Shown: piece by piece, positions 25,846-34,213 of the stretch
Numbering within the stretch: position 1 is the stretch's first letter
How the letters are laid out: each line of letters opens with the position of its first letter
Source of the DNA: Magnetovibrio sp.
GTDB taxonomy: Bacteria > Pseudomonadota > Alphaproteobacteria > Rhodospirillales > Magnetovibrionaceae
Direction: 5' to 3'
Length of the DNA stretch: 64,000 bases
NCBI RefSeq assembly: GCF_036568125.1
Contig: NZ_DATCTF010000019.1
Span: 1-64,000 of the forward strand
Program-made: the position numbers and the translations under genes
The notes under the pieces: generated by a model
What the model was told of the DNA's origin: nothing
What the model saw: the letters and a program-made list of their open reading frames with translations, nothing else
Databases searched by the model: none

Positions 25846-26733
25846 TCAGCCTTTCAAAACACGCCCGGCGACGGCGTCGAGCTTTTCGATCATGGCCGGA
25901 TCGCGGGCGTCCGGCGCGGTGATGATGGCGGTATCGAGCGCGGTGTGACAACCCGATGAGCAGCTCTCGCTGCGGCCCGAAAGTTTCGGTGCAACCGTCT
26001 TGACCAAGGAGCGGCCTTTGTCGGCGTTGTCCAGCAAGGTTTTGATGATGCTGTCGACCGTAACGTGGTCGTGATCGGGATGCCAGCAATCGAAATCGGT
26101 GACCATGGCGACGGTGGCGTAACACATCTCCGCCTCGCGGGCCAACTTGGCCTCGGGCATGTTGGTCATGCCGATCACGTCGCAGCCCCAACTGCGATAG
26201 AGGTGCGATTCCGCCTGGGTGGAAAACTGCGGTCCTTCCATCGCCAGATAGGTGCCGCCACGCTGATGGTCGATACCCAGTTCTTTCGCGGCCTCTTCCA
26301 ACGCATCGCCCAAACGCGTGCACACCGGATCGCCGAGCGCCACGTGCGCCACCAAGCCGGTACCGAAGAAGCTTTTGGTCCGCGCGAAGGTGCGGTCGAT
26401 GAACTGGTCGCAAATCACGAAGGTGCCGGGCGGCAATTCTTCCTTGAGCGAGCCGCACGCGGAAACGGAGATGATTTCGGTGACCCCGGCACGCTTCATG
26501 GCGTCGATGTTGGCACAGAAATTCAGCTCGGAGGGCGGAATGCGATGGCCGCGGCCATGACGGGGCAAAAACACCATTTTCTGGCCGCCCAACTCACCGA
26601 ACAACAATTCGTCCGACGGTGCGCCGAAAGAGCTTTCGACCTTTTCCCAACGGGTGTTTTCCAACCCGTCGATTTCATAAATACCGCTGCCGCCGATCAC
26701 ACCGATGACGGGCGGGGTTCCGGATGCCGTCAT
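25846..26733 (-). CDS. mtnP: S-methyl-5'-thioadenosine phosphorylase
   Basis: A 295-residue nucleoside phosphorylase that splits methylthioadenosine, the by-product of polyamine and homoserine-lactone synthesis, into adenine and methylthioribose-1-phosphate. Motifs are [41 protein letters not shown] and the [12 protein letters not shown] loop. The ATG at 26733 follows a GGGGGTGG ribosome site. First gene of mtnP-mtnA-aldolase. Confidence 0.95.
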   Translation of the reverse strand: MTASGTPPVIGVIGGSGIYEIDGLENTRWEKVESSFGAPSDELLFGELGGQKMVFLPRHGRGHRIPPSELNFCANIDAMKRAGVTEIISVSACGSLKEELPPGTFVICDQFIDRTFARTKSFFGTGLVAHVALGDPVCTRLGDALEEAAKELGIDHQRGGTYLAMEGPQFSTQAESHLYRSWGCDVIGMTNMPEAKLAREAEMCYATVAMVTDFDCWHPDHDHVTVDSIIKTLLDNADKGRSLVKTVAPKLSGRSESCSSGCHTALDTAIITAPDARDPAMIEKLDAVAGRVLKG

Positions 26734-26846
26734 GTGGCCACCCCCCAATACAAGCTATACAAAATGGTGCGTACACACCTTATCTAAGCTTCTAGCATGC
26801 AAAAATGGCGGAGAACAGACCTGAGAAAATGCCTGCATCGGCATTT

Positions 26847-28220
26847 TTAACCGCCATCGACGGTAATATTCAGGAACTCCAAGGCGCTGTCGATGGGAAT
26901 GAAAAGATTCAATCCCGAGGAAAAGGAATCGGCCGAATACCCCGCCACGGAGATTCCCACGACATTGCCATGCTGATCCAACAACGGACCGCCGCTGTTG
27001 CCCGCCGAAATATCGACATCCGACTGAATCAAAGGCAAGGCGCTCGTATCTTCGGTGCGAAAGGCACTGACGATGCCGCGCGTAACCGTCGATTTCAGAC
27101 GTTCCTCAATGGGTGAGCCAATGGCGTACACCACATCCAGACGTTTGAGCGGTTGGCGTGTGCGTATCGGCAGGGATTGGAGTTTGCGCAAGGGCACCTG
27201 AATCAACGCCACGTCGCGGACCGGATCCTTGCGTACGACGGTACCGTTGACCTCCACACCAGTATTAAAAACGACCGCTACCTCGCCTGCATCCCCGACC
27301 ACATGGTGGTTGGTCAGAATATACCCTTCACCCGACACGACAAAACCGCTGCCGTGGCCGCTACCAGCACGGACGGTCACCGTGGATTCGATCGCGTCCG
27401 CAACGCGGTTTTGAAACGGTTCGACGGATAGCCTCGCCGTCGATAAAACGAGCGCGGAAAAAGCATTGTCCGGTCCCTTGTGAACGCGGTTTTCACCACC
27501 CCCGCCGCGGGAGATCAGATCTAAAAACGACTTGTCCGCCGCCAATGCCTCCGTAGCCGAGACGAAAGCCGAATTGAACGCCACCATGATGCCTTCGGGG
27601 GTCGCCCGATCTTGGCGCCCTACGCCCTCGGTCGCGATGTTGGCGACCACTCGGCGTTCAAAGTTGGAATACACCGACCATTCGATTTTTTGATAAAACT
27701 CGGCCGCGTATTTTCTTAACGGGCGACCGTCCCACCAATGGTGCTCTTCACATACGTTGCCGCGAATGTCGACCATACGCGCCGCCACGCGGTACTTCGC
27801 GGCCTGACGGGACTTGGTGACTTCAAACAACTCTTTGGGGTCGCCCACAACATTGAGCCCGGATTGGCTCATGGTTTCGTTGAAGATTTCCGCCAACTCA
27901 TCCGTCCAGCCACCCAACAACGCGCTGCCGCTACCCCATTCCAACCGCGCATCATTGCTGTAGGTCTGGTTGCACAGCGTGGCATCGAACTTCGCATTCG
28001 TGACGCCTGGATAATGGGCGATCACGCGCCCGCGTTTCAATCCGGCGATGGCTTTTTCAAACGTGATCGGGGCAAGTTCCTGATGAGGCCGCAGTTGTCC
28101 GCCCTCAGGTGCCTGCACCTTTGGAATCGCCATCGACGTGGTCATATTGCAGCCGGCGAGCCCCAACGAAACCAAACCCACCAGCATTGCCGCATGAAAC
28201 GGCTTACAGAACCGCGACAT
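26847..28220 (-). CDS. Trypsin-like (DegP-type) serine protease, lipoprotein
   Basis: A 457-residue lipoprotein (lipobox LAGC, Cys24) with an N-terminal region of unknown fold (about 40-260) and a C-terminal trypsin-like domain (about 275-450). The triad is visible: His in ILTNHHVVGD, Asp in VRDVALIQV, Ser in SAGNSGGPLL. There is no PDZ domain, unlike DegP. It probably acts in the periplasm, anchored to a membrane. The start at 28220 is preceded by eight G residues acting as ribosome site; a TTG six codons earlier lacks one. It is transcribed alone. The N-terminal part resembles no domain I can name. Confidence 0.88.
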   Translation of the reverse strand: MSRFCKPFHAAMLVGLVSLGLAGCNMTTSMAIPKVQAPEGGQLRPHQELAPITFEKAIAGLKRGRVIAHYPGVTNAKFDATLCNQTYSNDARLEWGSGSALLGGWTDELAEIFNETMSQSGLNVVGDPKELFEVTKSRQAAKYRVAARMVDIRGNVCEEHHWWDGRPLRKYAAEFYQKIEWSVYSNFERRVVANIATEGVGRQDRATPEGIMVAFNSAFVSATEALAADKSFLDLISRGGGGENRVHKGPDNAFSALVLSTARLSVEPFQNRVADAIESTVTVRAGSGHGSGFVVSGEGYILTNHHVVGDAGEVAVVFNTGVEVNGTVVRKDPVRDVALIQVPLRKLQSLPIRTRQPLKRLDVVYAIGSPIEERLKSTVTRGIVSAFRTEDTSALPLIQSDVDISAGNSGGPLLDQHGNVVGISVAGYSADSFSSGLNLFIPIDSALEFLNITVDGG

Positions 28221-28341
28221 ACCCCCCCCGATAAACAACCACTATATGTAATTTTATTTATCGCACGACCATTGGTGAAGGTCCATACTTTCGCACGGCA
28301 GTACGAGAGCATGCTGTTGATAGGGAGTCTTCGGGTACTGC

Positions 28342-29442
28342 TTAGACGTTGAAGCGGAAGGTGAAAATATCACCGTCCTTGACCAAATAGTCGCGGCCTT
28401 CCTGGCGCATTTTGCCCGCTTCCTTGCACGCGTGCTCGCCGCCCAACGCGACAAAGTCGTCATAGGCGATGGTTTCGGCTTTGATGAAACCGCGTTCGAA
28501 ATCGGTGTGAATTACACCCGCCGCTTGCGGAGCCTTGGCGTTTTTGTGCACCGTCCAAGCGCGCGCTTCCTTGGGACCGACGGTGAAGAACGTGATCAGG
28601 CCAAGCAGTGCGTAACCTTCACGGATCACCCGCGCCAGACCGGTTTCTTCCAAGCCCAGGGTTTCTAGGAATTCCCGTTTTTCCTCATCGGAGTCCAGTT
28701 GGCTGACTTCTTCTTCGATTTTGGCCGAGATCACCACCGAACGCGCACCCTGCGCTGCCGCCATTTCGGCAACTTTATCCGACAAGGCGTTGCCGGTGGC
28801 CGCCGAGTCCTCGTCGACGTTGCACACATATAGGATCGGCTTGGACGTCAGCAGTTGCAGCATCTCAAACGCCTTGCGCTCGTCTTCGGAAACCTCGACC
28901 GTGCGCGCGGGCTTGCCATCTTCGAGAACCTTTAGCGTTCGTTCAACCAATTCCAACTGGGTCTTGGCCACCTTGTCGCCACCACGGGCTTTTTTGGTCA
29001 AAGACGTAACGCGCTTTTCCAAGCTTTCCATATCGGCGAGCATCAGCTCGGTCTCGATGGTTTCAGCGTCACGGATCGGATCGACACCGCCCTCGACATG
29101 GGTCACATTTTCATCTTCAAAGCAGCGCACCACCTTGATGATGGCGTCGGTTTCGCGAATGTTGGCGAGAAACTGGTTGCCCAGCCCTTCACCCTTGGAT
29201 GCGCCACGCACCAGACCGGCGATGTCGACGAATTCCAGCTGGGTCGGAATGATCTGCTTGGAACCGCCGATCTCGGCGATCTTGTCCAAGCGCGGATCGG
29301 GCACGCCGACGCGCCCGACGTTGGGCTCGATGGTGCAAAACGGAAAGTTTGCGGCTTCCGCCGCGGCAGTCGCGGTGAGCGCGTTGAAAAGAGTCGACTT
29401 ACCCACATTGGGAAGGCCCACGATGCCGCACTTGAAACCCAT
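28342..29442 (-). CDS. ychF: Redox-regulated ATPase YchF
   Basis: A 366-residue Obg-family P-loop protein: GLPNVGKST (P-loop, 9-17), DIAGLVRGASKGEGLGNQFL (switch II, G3), a coiled-coil insertion (about 130-175), and a C-terminal TGS domain ending DGDIFTFRFNV. YchF prefers ATP, binds ribosomes and is linked to the oxidative stress response. The start overlaps the pth stop by one base (TGATG), the classic pth-ychF pair. Confidence 0.97.
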   Translation of the reverse strand: MGFKCGIVGLPNVGKSTLFNALTATAAAEAANFPFCTIEPNVGRVGVPDPRLDKIAEIGGSKQIIPTQLEFVDIAGLVRGASKGEGLGNQFLANIRETDAIIKVVRCFEDENVTHVEGGVDPIRDAETIETELMLADMESLEKRVTSLTKKARGGDKVAKTQLELVERTLKVLEDGKPARTVEVSEDERKAFEMLQLLTSKPILYVCNVDEDSAATGNALSDKVAEMAAAQGARSVVISAKIEEEVSQLDSDEEKREFLETLGLEETGLARVIREGYALLGLITFFTVGPKEARAWTVHKNAKAPQAAGVIHTDFERGFIKAETIAYDDFVALGGEHACKEAGKMRQEGRDYLVKDGDIFTFRFNV

Positions 29443-30059
29443 CAGTCGTCGTCCTTTTCGTTGCCGGAAGGCTTGTTATTAGAGCTGCGCGGTGGATTAA
29501 TCGCCTGCGCCACACGGGTCATGAAATCGGAATCGCGCCCCGCGAAAATTAAATCGATGTTATCCGCCACGGCGTCGAGTTGAGGGACGATCCAGTCCTG
29601 GTCGGCCTTGGCGAAATCTTTCAATACATGCCCCGTCACCCGGTCTTTGGATCCCGGATGGCCGATGCCCAACCGCACCCGGGCATACCCCTCGCCGACA
29701 TGGGCGTGAATGGAACGCAGACCATTGTGGCCCGCATGACCGCCGCCACGCTTAACCCGCAATTTGCCGGGGGCCAAATCCAGCTCATCGTGCAGCACGA
29801 TGATGTCTTCGGGCGCGATCTTATAGAACGTCACAGCCTCTTTCACGGAGCGGCCGGATTCGTTCATGAACGTCTGCGGTTTCAACACCAGAACCTTTTC
29901 GGTTCCGATCTTGCCCTCAGAGATCTCACCCTGAAATTTGGCGCGATACGGGGAAAAGGAATGGCGGCGGACAATTTCGTCCGCCGCCATAAACCCGATG
30001 TTGTGGCGGTTCCGGGCGTATTTTTCGCCGGGATTGCCGAGCCCCACAACAAGATACAT
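29442..30059 (-). CDS. pth: Peptidyl-tRNA hydrolase
   Basis: A 205-residue enzyme that frees tRNA from stalled peptidyl-tRNA. Family motifs are [20 protein letters not shown] with Asn10 and catalytic His19, [33 protein letters not shown] and HNGLRSI. A short acidic tail (GNEKDDD) extends past the core. It follows rplY by 18 bases and is coupled to ychF. Confidence 0.97.
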   Translation of the reverse strand: MYLVVGLGNPGEKYARNRHNIGFMAADEIVRRHSFSPYRAKFQGEISEGKIGTEKVLVLKPQTFMNESGRSVKEAVTFYKIAPEDIIVLHDELDLAPGKLRVKRGGGHAGHNGLRSIHAHVGEGYARVRLGIGHPGSKDRVTGHVLKDFAKADQDWIVPQLDAVADNIDLIFAGRDSDFMTRVAQAINPPRSSNNKPSGNEKDDD

Positions 30060-30077
30060 AAGAAGTCGCGGTTAGGA

Positions 30078-30716
30078 TTACTCCTCGCCGCCCTCTTCCG
30101 TTTCGCCTTCGGCGCCTTCTTCGCTTTCGGTTTCGACAGCTTTGGAAACCGTCGGCGCGGCGATGGTGGCGATGGTGAAGTCACGATCGGTGATCGTCGG
30201 GGTCGCGCCAGCCGGCAGCGCCACGGCGCTGATGTGGATGGAATCACCCACTTCGAGGCCGCTCAGATCAATTTCGATGAACTCCGGAATGGCTTCCGGG
30301 GACACGTTCAATTCGACTTCGTGACGCACTGCGTTCAACACACCACCATACTTGAGGCCCGGCGAGGCTTCTTCGTTGATGTAGTGGATCGGAACGTTGA
30401 CCGCGATGGTCGCGCCCTTGGAAATGCGCATGAAATCGACGTGCAGCGGACGGTCGGTGACCGGGTCGAGCTGGATGTCACGTGCGATCACGCGATGGGA
30501 ATCCTTACCGGCCTTGATATCCACCAGATGCGAGAAAAAGCTACCGGTGTTGATCAGGCGCTTGAGTTCGAGCGGTTCGATCGAAATCAAAACGGATTCT
30601 TTCTTGTCACCATAGATGACGGCAGGCACGCGCCCCGCACGGCGGGTCGCGCGGGCTGCCCCCTTACCTGCCCGCTCACGCATTTCAGCGTTCAGCTCAA
30701 AAGCATTAGAAGCCAT
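30078..30716 (-). CDS. rplY: 50S ribosomal protein L25 (general stress protein Ctc form)
   Basis: A 212-residue long-form L25 with a 5S-rRNA-binding N-terminal domain (about 1-95, ARATRRAGRVPAVIYG) and a C-terminal TL5/Ctc domain, then a Glu-rich tail typical of alphaproteobacteria. AGGAGA lies 8 bases before ATG 30716; a longer reading frame upstream only covers the structured leader. That leader (30732-30815) holds tandem hairpins that may control expression. Confidence 0.96.
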   Translation of the reverse strand: MASNAFELNAEMRERAGKGAARATRRAGRVPAVIYGDKKESVLISIEPLELKRLINTGSFFSHLVDIKAGKDSHRVIARDIQLDPVTDRPLHVDFMRISKGATIAVNVPIHYINEEASPGLKYGGVLNAVRHEVELNVSPEAIPEFIEIDLSGLEVGDSIHISAVALPAGATPTITDRDFTIATIAAPTVSKAVETESEEGAEGETEEGGEE

Positions 30717-30731
30717 TTGGCTATCTCCTAT

Positions 30732-30792
30732 AAAAGCGACACGAGCCTCCAGGGGTGCCCGTGTCTTTGCGACACAAAACGATTTTCGTGTC
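30732..30792 (-). promoter_or_regulatory. Tandem hairpins / candidate attenuator before rplY
   Basis: On the minus strand the leader reads: GACACG (30792-30787) pairing with GTGTC (30775-30771), then GACACGGGC (30765-30757) pairing with GCTCGTGTC (30746-30738), then GCTTTTATAG and the AGGAGA ribosome site. The second hairpin plus T-run is terminator-like. The middle arms GTGTC and GACAC can also pair with each other (loop GCAAA), an arrangement like a terminator/anti-terminator switch. It could equally be a double terminator of prs that rplY partly escapes. Confidence 0.55.
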
Positions 30793-30800
30793 ATTCACGA

Positions 30801-30815
30801 CGCGTGTAACACGCG
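30801..30815 (-). promoter_or_regulatory. Perfect palindrome between prs and rplY
   Basis: CGCGTGT-A-ACACGCG is a 15-base perfect inverted repeat 67 bases after the prs stop and immediately upstream of the tandem hairpins of the rplY leader. It may be a third hairpin of the leader or a protein-binding site. Confidence 0.45.
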
Positions 30816-30882
30816 CCTTCCAAAACCCTACCGTGGCCAGACTTTATCTAAGGCGCTGCCCCGGCCGGGTAACTTTCAAATC

Positions 30883-31818
30883 TTAATCAAACAGCGACGA
30901 AACCGATGTTTCGCTGCTGATGCGCTGGATGGCGGCTGCCATCAACGGCGCAATCGGAAGCTGTTCGATGTTGCGCGCTTCCTTAACGGCTTCGGTTGCC
31001 GGAATACTGTCGGTCACGATCAGCTTTTCCAACGGCGAGGCCGCAATACGCGCCACGGCGCCACCCGAAAGCACGCCATGGGTGATGTAGGCATAAACCT
31101 TCAAAGCCCCTGCATCCTTCAATGCAACCGCCGCATTGCAAAGCGTGCCGCCGGAATCAACTATATCGTCGATCAAAATGCAATGATGATTTTCAACATC
31201 GCCGATGATGTTCATCACCTCGGAAACACCGGCGCGTTCGCGGCGTTTGTCGATAATCGCCAAATCGGCGTCCAAACGCTTGGCCACGGCGCGCGCGCGC
31301 ACCACACCACCGACGTCGGGCGAGACCACCGTGATGTTCTTTTCTCCGGCTAAGCGCGCCTTGATATCGCGGGTAAAAACCGGCGCGGCGTAAAGGTTGT
31401 CCAGCGGAATGTCGAAGAAGCCCTGGATCTGCCCAGCATGCAAATCCATCGTCAGCACGCGATCGGCACCGGCGGCGGTGATCATGTTGGCCACCAGCTT
31501 GGCGGAAATGGGCGTGCGCGGGGCAGGTTTGCGGTCTTGGCGGGCGTAACCGAAATACGGCAACACCGCCGTGATACGGCGCGCCGAACCACGACGCAAG
31601 GCGTCAATCACGACCAGCAGCTCCATCAAGTTATCGTTTGCGGGATACGACGTCGACTGAATGACAAACACGTCTTCACCGCGTACGTTTTCCTGAATTT
31701 CAACGAAAATCTCCATATCGGAGAAACGCCGGATCGTACCTTTGGCCAGCGGTATGTCCAATTCCTTGGAAATAGCTTCGGCCAGCGGCAAATTGCTGTT
31801 GCCTGCGACAATCTTCAT
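30883..31818 (-). CDS. prs: Ribose-phosphate pyrophosphokinase (PRPP synthase)
   Basis: A 311-residue enzyme making PRPP from ribose-5-phosphate and ATP for purine, pyrimidine, NAD, His and Trp synthesis. Motifs: [20 protein letters not shown] near the start, YARQDRK at the ATP site, the flexible loop KRRERAG and the PRPP loop [15 protein letters not shown] 31818 gives the standard N-terminus (MKIVAGNSN); an in-frame TTG six codons earlier is not needed. First gene before rplY-pth-ychF. Confidence 0.97.
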   Translation of the reverse strand: MKIVAGNSNLPLAEAISKELDIPLAKGTIRRFSDMEIFVEIQENVRGEDVFVIQSTSYPANDNLMELLVVIDALRRGSARRITAVLPYFGYARQDRKPAPRTPISAKLVANMITAAGADRVLTMDLHAGQIQGFFDIPLDNLYAAPVFTRDIKARLAGEKNITVVSPDVGGVVRARAVAKRLDADLAIIDKRRERAGVSEVMNIIGDVENHHCILIDDIVDSGGTLCNAAVALKDAGALKVYAYITHGVLSGGAVARIAASPLEKLIVTDSIPATEAVKEARNIEQLPIAPLMAAAIQRISSETSVSSLFD

Positions 31819-32064
31819 CGAATTAACCCGGCTCAACTTGGGGCGCGTAGCCCTTCATTTCTCACCCGAACTGACGTACGAAGCAGTGCTCCAGATCGGT
31901 TCGTTTCCGCCGACCTTGATGCCGAGGGGAAACGCGGCGGAACATACCAAGGCGAACCGCCGCTGTAAACGTGCAATACGCTTTGAAAACAAGCTAATTG
32001 AGCCGAAAACGCCGTTTTTCGCGCCAGCACACCTGAATATGCGGCCGTGGGGTCACACGGAGGG

Positions 32065-33024
32065 TCACATAGGCGGTGGCATGGCGCGTCCCGGCTCGCC
32101 CGGCAAAACAATGGCGGGCGGCTCTCCGGTGGCGCGGGTCGGCGCGCCTGGCGGCGGTCCGACGCGGGTTCCGAAGACATGCTCGACGCCCACAGCGGCG
32201 GCCTTGCCGATGCTCGGCGAAATATCGGCCCACCGTCGCAGAACGGTATCTGCAGGTAGGCGGTTTTCCTGCACCGCACTGCCCAATTCGCGCCGGTCCA
32301 TGGTCAAGACCCGCCACACAATGCGCACATCGACGAAACCGCCCTCTACGTTCGACATTTCCACATGCCCGGCCAAGCGAAACGATGCCTGACGCGGATC
32401 ACCAGTGACCAAGACGTCCGATGTTCGTAGAGCCACCGCCACCGCTTGGGTCAAATGTCGGGCATCGTCGGATGACAGGCCGGTCACTTGCTCGACCAAG
32501 AGCCCGCGGCGCAGCGGATCGATGGGCACGGTGGCTTTGACTTCCTTCAACACCATCTGCGACACCGGCCCTGCGGTGCCGATGCCGATTGAGGCCAACA
32601 GTTGAGGATCGCCGAAATCCCATTCACGCTCAGTGCCTTCGATCCCGAGACTGTAGGTGGATATCAGCCGGCCATTCCCATCGGACAGCATCCAACGCAA
32701 GATCCGGCTGTATTTTGCCCGCGGCTCGGCCTTGTTGGCCTCGGCCATGCCGGTCAGCACGAAATGTCGCGCATTGGCCTGCTTGCCATCACCAATCTGG
32801 GCGGAAATCTTTTCTTGTTTCAGGTGATCGGCGACGTATTGCGCGATCAATTTGGCCATCGGCACGGTGGTGCCTTCTGGTGGGACCACCTCCACGTAGG
32901 CGCGCGGGGTATCGGTTCGGGCGTAATACGCGTCCCAGCGCGAAACCTTCTTACCCGTAGGGCCCGCACACGCCGCCAACCCTAAGGAAAAGGCCACCAC
33001 CGCAACAGACAACCAACGCATCAT
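32065..33024 (-). CDS. Hypothetical lipoprotein
   Basis: A 319-residue lipoprotein with lipobox LAAC (Cys19). Two similar halves are suggested by repeated phrases about crossing gene dosage of a fold (LTGMAEANKAE...VRIVWRVL near 75-115 and 195-240), but no named domain is recognised. The C-terminus is Pro/Gly-rich. Its start overlaps the pgeF stop (ATGA), so it is coupled to pgeF; the order lgt-midA-pgeF-lipoprotein-prs recurs in Rhodospirillales. A role in the envelope is all that can be inferred. Confidence 0.8.
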   Translation of the reverse strand: MMRWLSVAVVAFSLGLAACAGPTGKKVSRWDAYYARTDTPRAYVEVVPPEGTTVPMAKLIAQYVADHLKQEKISAQIGDGKQANARHFVLTGMAEANKAEPRAKYSRILRWMLSDGNGRLISTYSLGIEGTEREWDFGDPQLLASIGIGTAGPVSQMVLKEVKATVPIDPLRRGLLVEQVTGLSSDDARHLTQAVAVALRTSDVLVTGDPRQASFRLAGHVEMSNVEGGFVDVRIVWRVLTMDRRELGSAVQENRLPADTVLRRWADISPSIGKAAAVGVEHVFGTRVGPPPGAPTRATGEPPAIVLPGEPGRAMPPPM

Positions 33025-33785
33025 GGCGTCAAACCGATGGCGGAAATTTGCCGCCCGTAATCCGGCTCCCCCCTGTGGGTCGTACGCCGGTAGCTGAAAA
33101 AGCGCTGCTCATCCGTATAAGTGTCGAAATCCAGCACCTCGACCGCGCCCAGGTCTTGGCGTTGCAATTCGCCGCTGACATAACTGGGCAGGTCGAATTG
33201 ATAGTGACCCGGTCGAGCGGCACGTTCGAAGCACCAATCGGCCCACGGTGTCGCCGAAATGACCTGAAGACGCAGATCTTCGCCGACTTCGTATGATGGC
33301 TGATGGATGCACGGCCCGACGACCGCGTGAATACGCTCCGTTTTAGCGCCCAAGGCGACCATTTCAGCGACGGTGGCGCGCAAAACCCCACCCACGGCCC
33401 CTTTCCAGCCCGCGTGCGCGGCGCCAATAACCCCCGCCTCGACATCGGCGAACAAGACCGGTGCGCAATCGGCGGTGAGAATCCCCAGCACCACTCCCGG
33501 GCGGTTCGTCACCATGGCGTCGGCACGTGGCGCATCGCCATGTTCCCAAGGTGCTTCTACGCGCACCACGGTGGGCGAATGAACTTGATAGCACGTCACC
33601 AACCGATTTTCGCCAAGCCCCAACATGGCTTGGGCGCGGCGGCGGTTTTCCGCCACGGCCTGGGCATCGTCGGACGATCCCGGGCCGCAGTTGAGACCGG
33701 CGTATATGCCTTCGCTCACCCCACCTTCTCGGGTGAAGAAACCATGACGAATGCGCGGATGGTCGAGGGTGCTTGCCGTTAACAT
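33021..33785 (-). CDS. pgeF: PgeF/YfiH purine nucleoside phosphorylase-like, laccase-domain protein
   Basis: A 254-residue multicopper-polyphenol-oxidase-domain protein. Zinc-site residues are the His of TCYQVHSPTV, the Cys of LTADCAPVL and the His of GAAHAGWKG. Relatives were called laccases, act on purine nucleosides (FAMIN/YfiH) and in E. coli (PgeF) correct a wrong amino acid in peptidoglycan precursors. ATG 33785 is chosen; an upstream in-frame GTG (33824) is possible since neither has a strong ribosome site. Confidence 0.9.
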   Translation of the reverse strand: MLTASTLDHPRIRHGFFTREGGVSEGIYAGLNCGPGSSDDAQAVAENRRRAQAMLGLGENRLVTCYQVHSPTVVRVEAPWEHGDAPRADAMVTNRPGVVLGILTADCAPVLFADVEAGVIGAAHAGWKGAVGGVLRATVAEMVALGAKTERIHAVVGPCIHQPSYEVGEDLRLQVISATPWADWCFERAARPGHYQFDLPSYVSGELQRQDLGAVEVLDFDTYTDEQRFFSYRRTTHRGEPDYGRQISAIGLTP

Positions 33786-33936
33786 GATCTTATTTAACGG
33801 CCTGGCGTGCGGAAAGCCAACCACTTCGATATCGAGCGGTTAGAAGGATCGGAATTTCCGAAACTTTTATGAACTTTACCGGCAATTCTATCAATGATAG
33901 GTTGTGCGTGCTGGACATGAGGAAAAGGGGCACGTT

Positions 33937-34188
33937 ATGAATGGCACCATTGTGGCCATCAACCGCCAACTCGGCGCGGTGGTGGCGGAAACGCAAGATC
34001 ACAAGTGCGTGGTCTTAGGCACCATCGGTCGGATCACCGCCGATATCGGCGATGTGCTTCGCGGCGATTGGTCGGAAATGGGAAACAAGGTCATCGACAA
34101 TGTAACCCAAGGCACACAAATGCAGATGGTCTTGCAAGCGGTCGACATCACGCGCAACGAGGCCATTGGCCGAGTGACCATTATATAG
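33937..34188 (+). CDS. Small hypothetical protein, OB-fold-like
   Basis: An 83-residue protein starting MNGTIVAINRQLGAVVAETQ. Alternating short beta-strand-like segments (GTIVAI, GAVVAET, HKCVVLGTI, GDVLRGDWSEMG) resemble small proteobacterial proteins with an S1/cold-shock-like barrel. AAGGGG stands 7 bases before the ATG. It is the only plus-strand gene inside the otherwise minus-strand block lgt-midA-pgeF, transcribed from the 150-base gap beside pgeF, and converges on midA. Function unknown; nucleic-acid binding is a guess. Confidence 0.65.
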   Translation: MNGTIVAINRQLGAVVAETQDHKCVVLGTIGRITADIGDVLRGDWSEMGNKVIDNVTQGTQMQMVLQAVDITRNEAIGRVTII

Positions 34189-34213
34189 TCGTGTCGGCCA
34201 GATCCCGCCGTTT

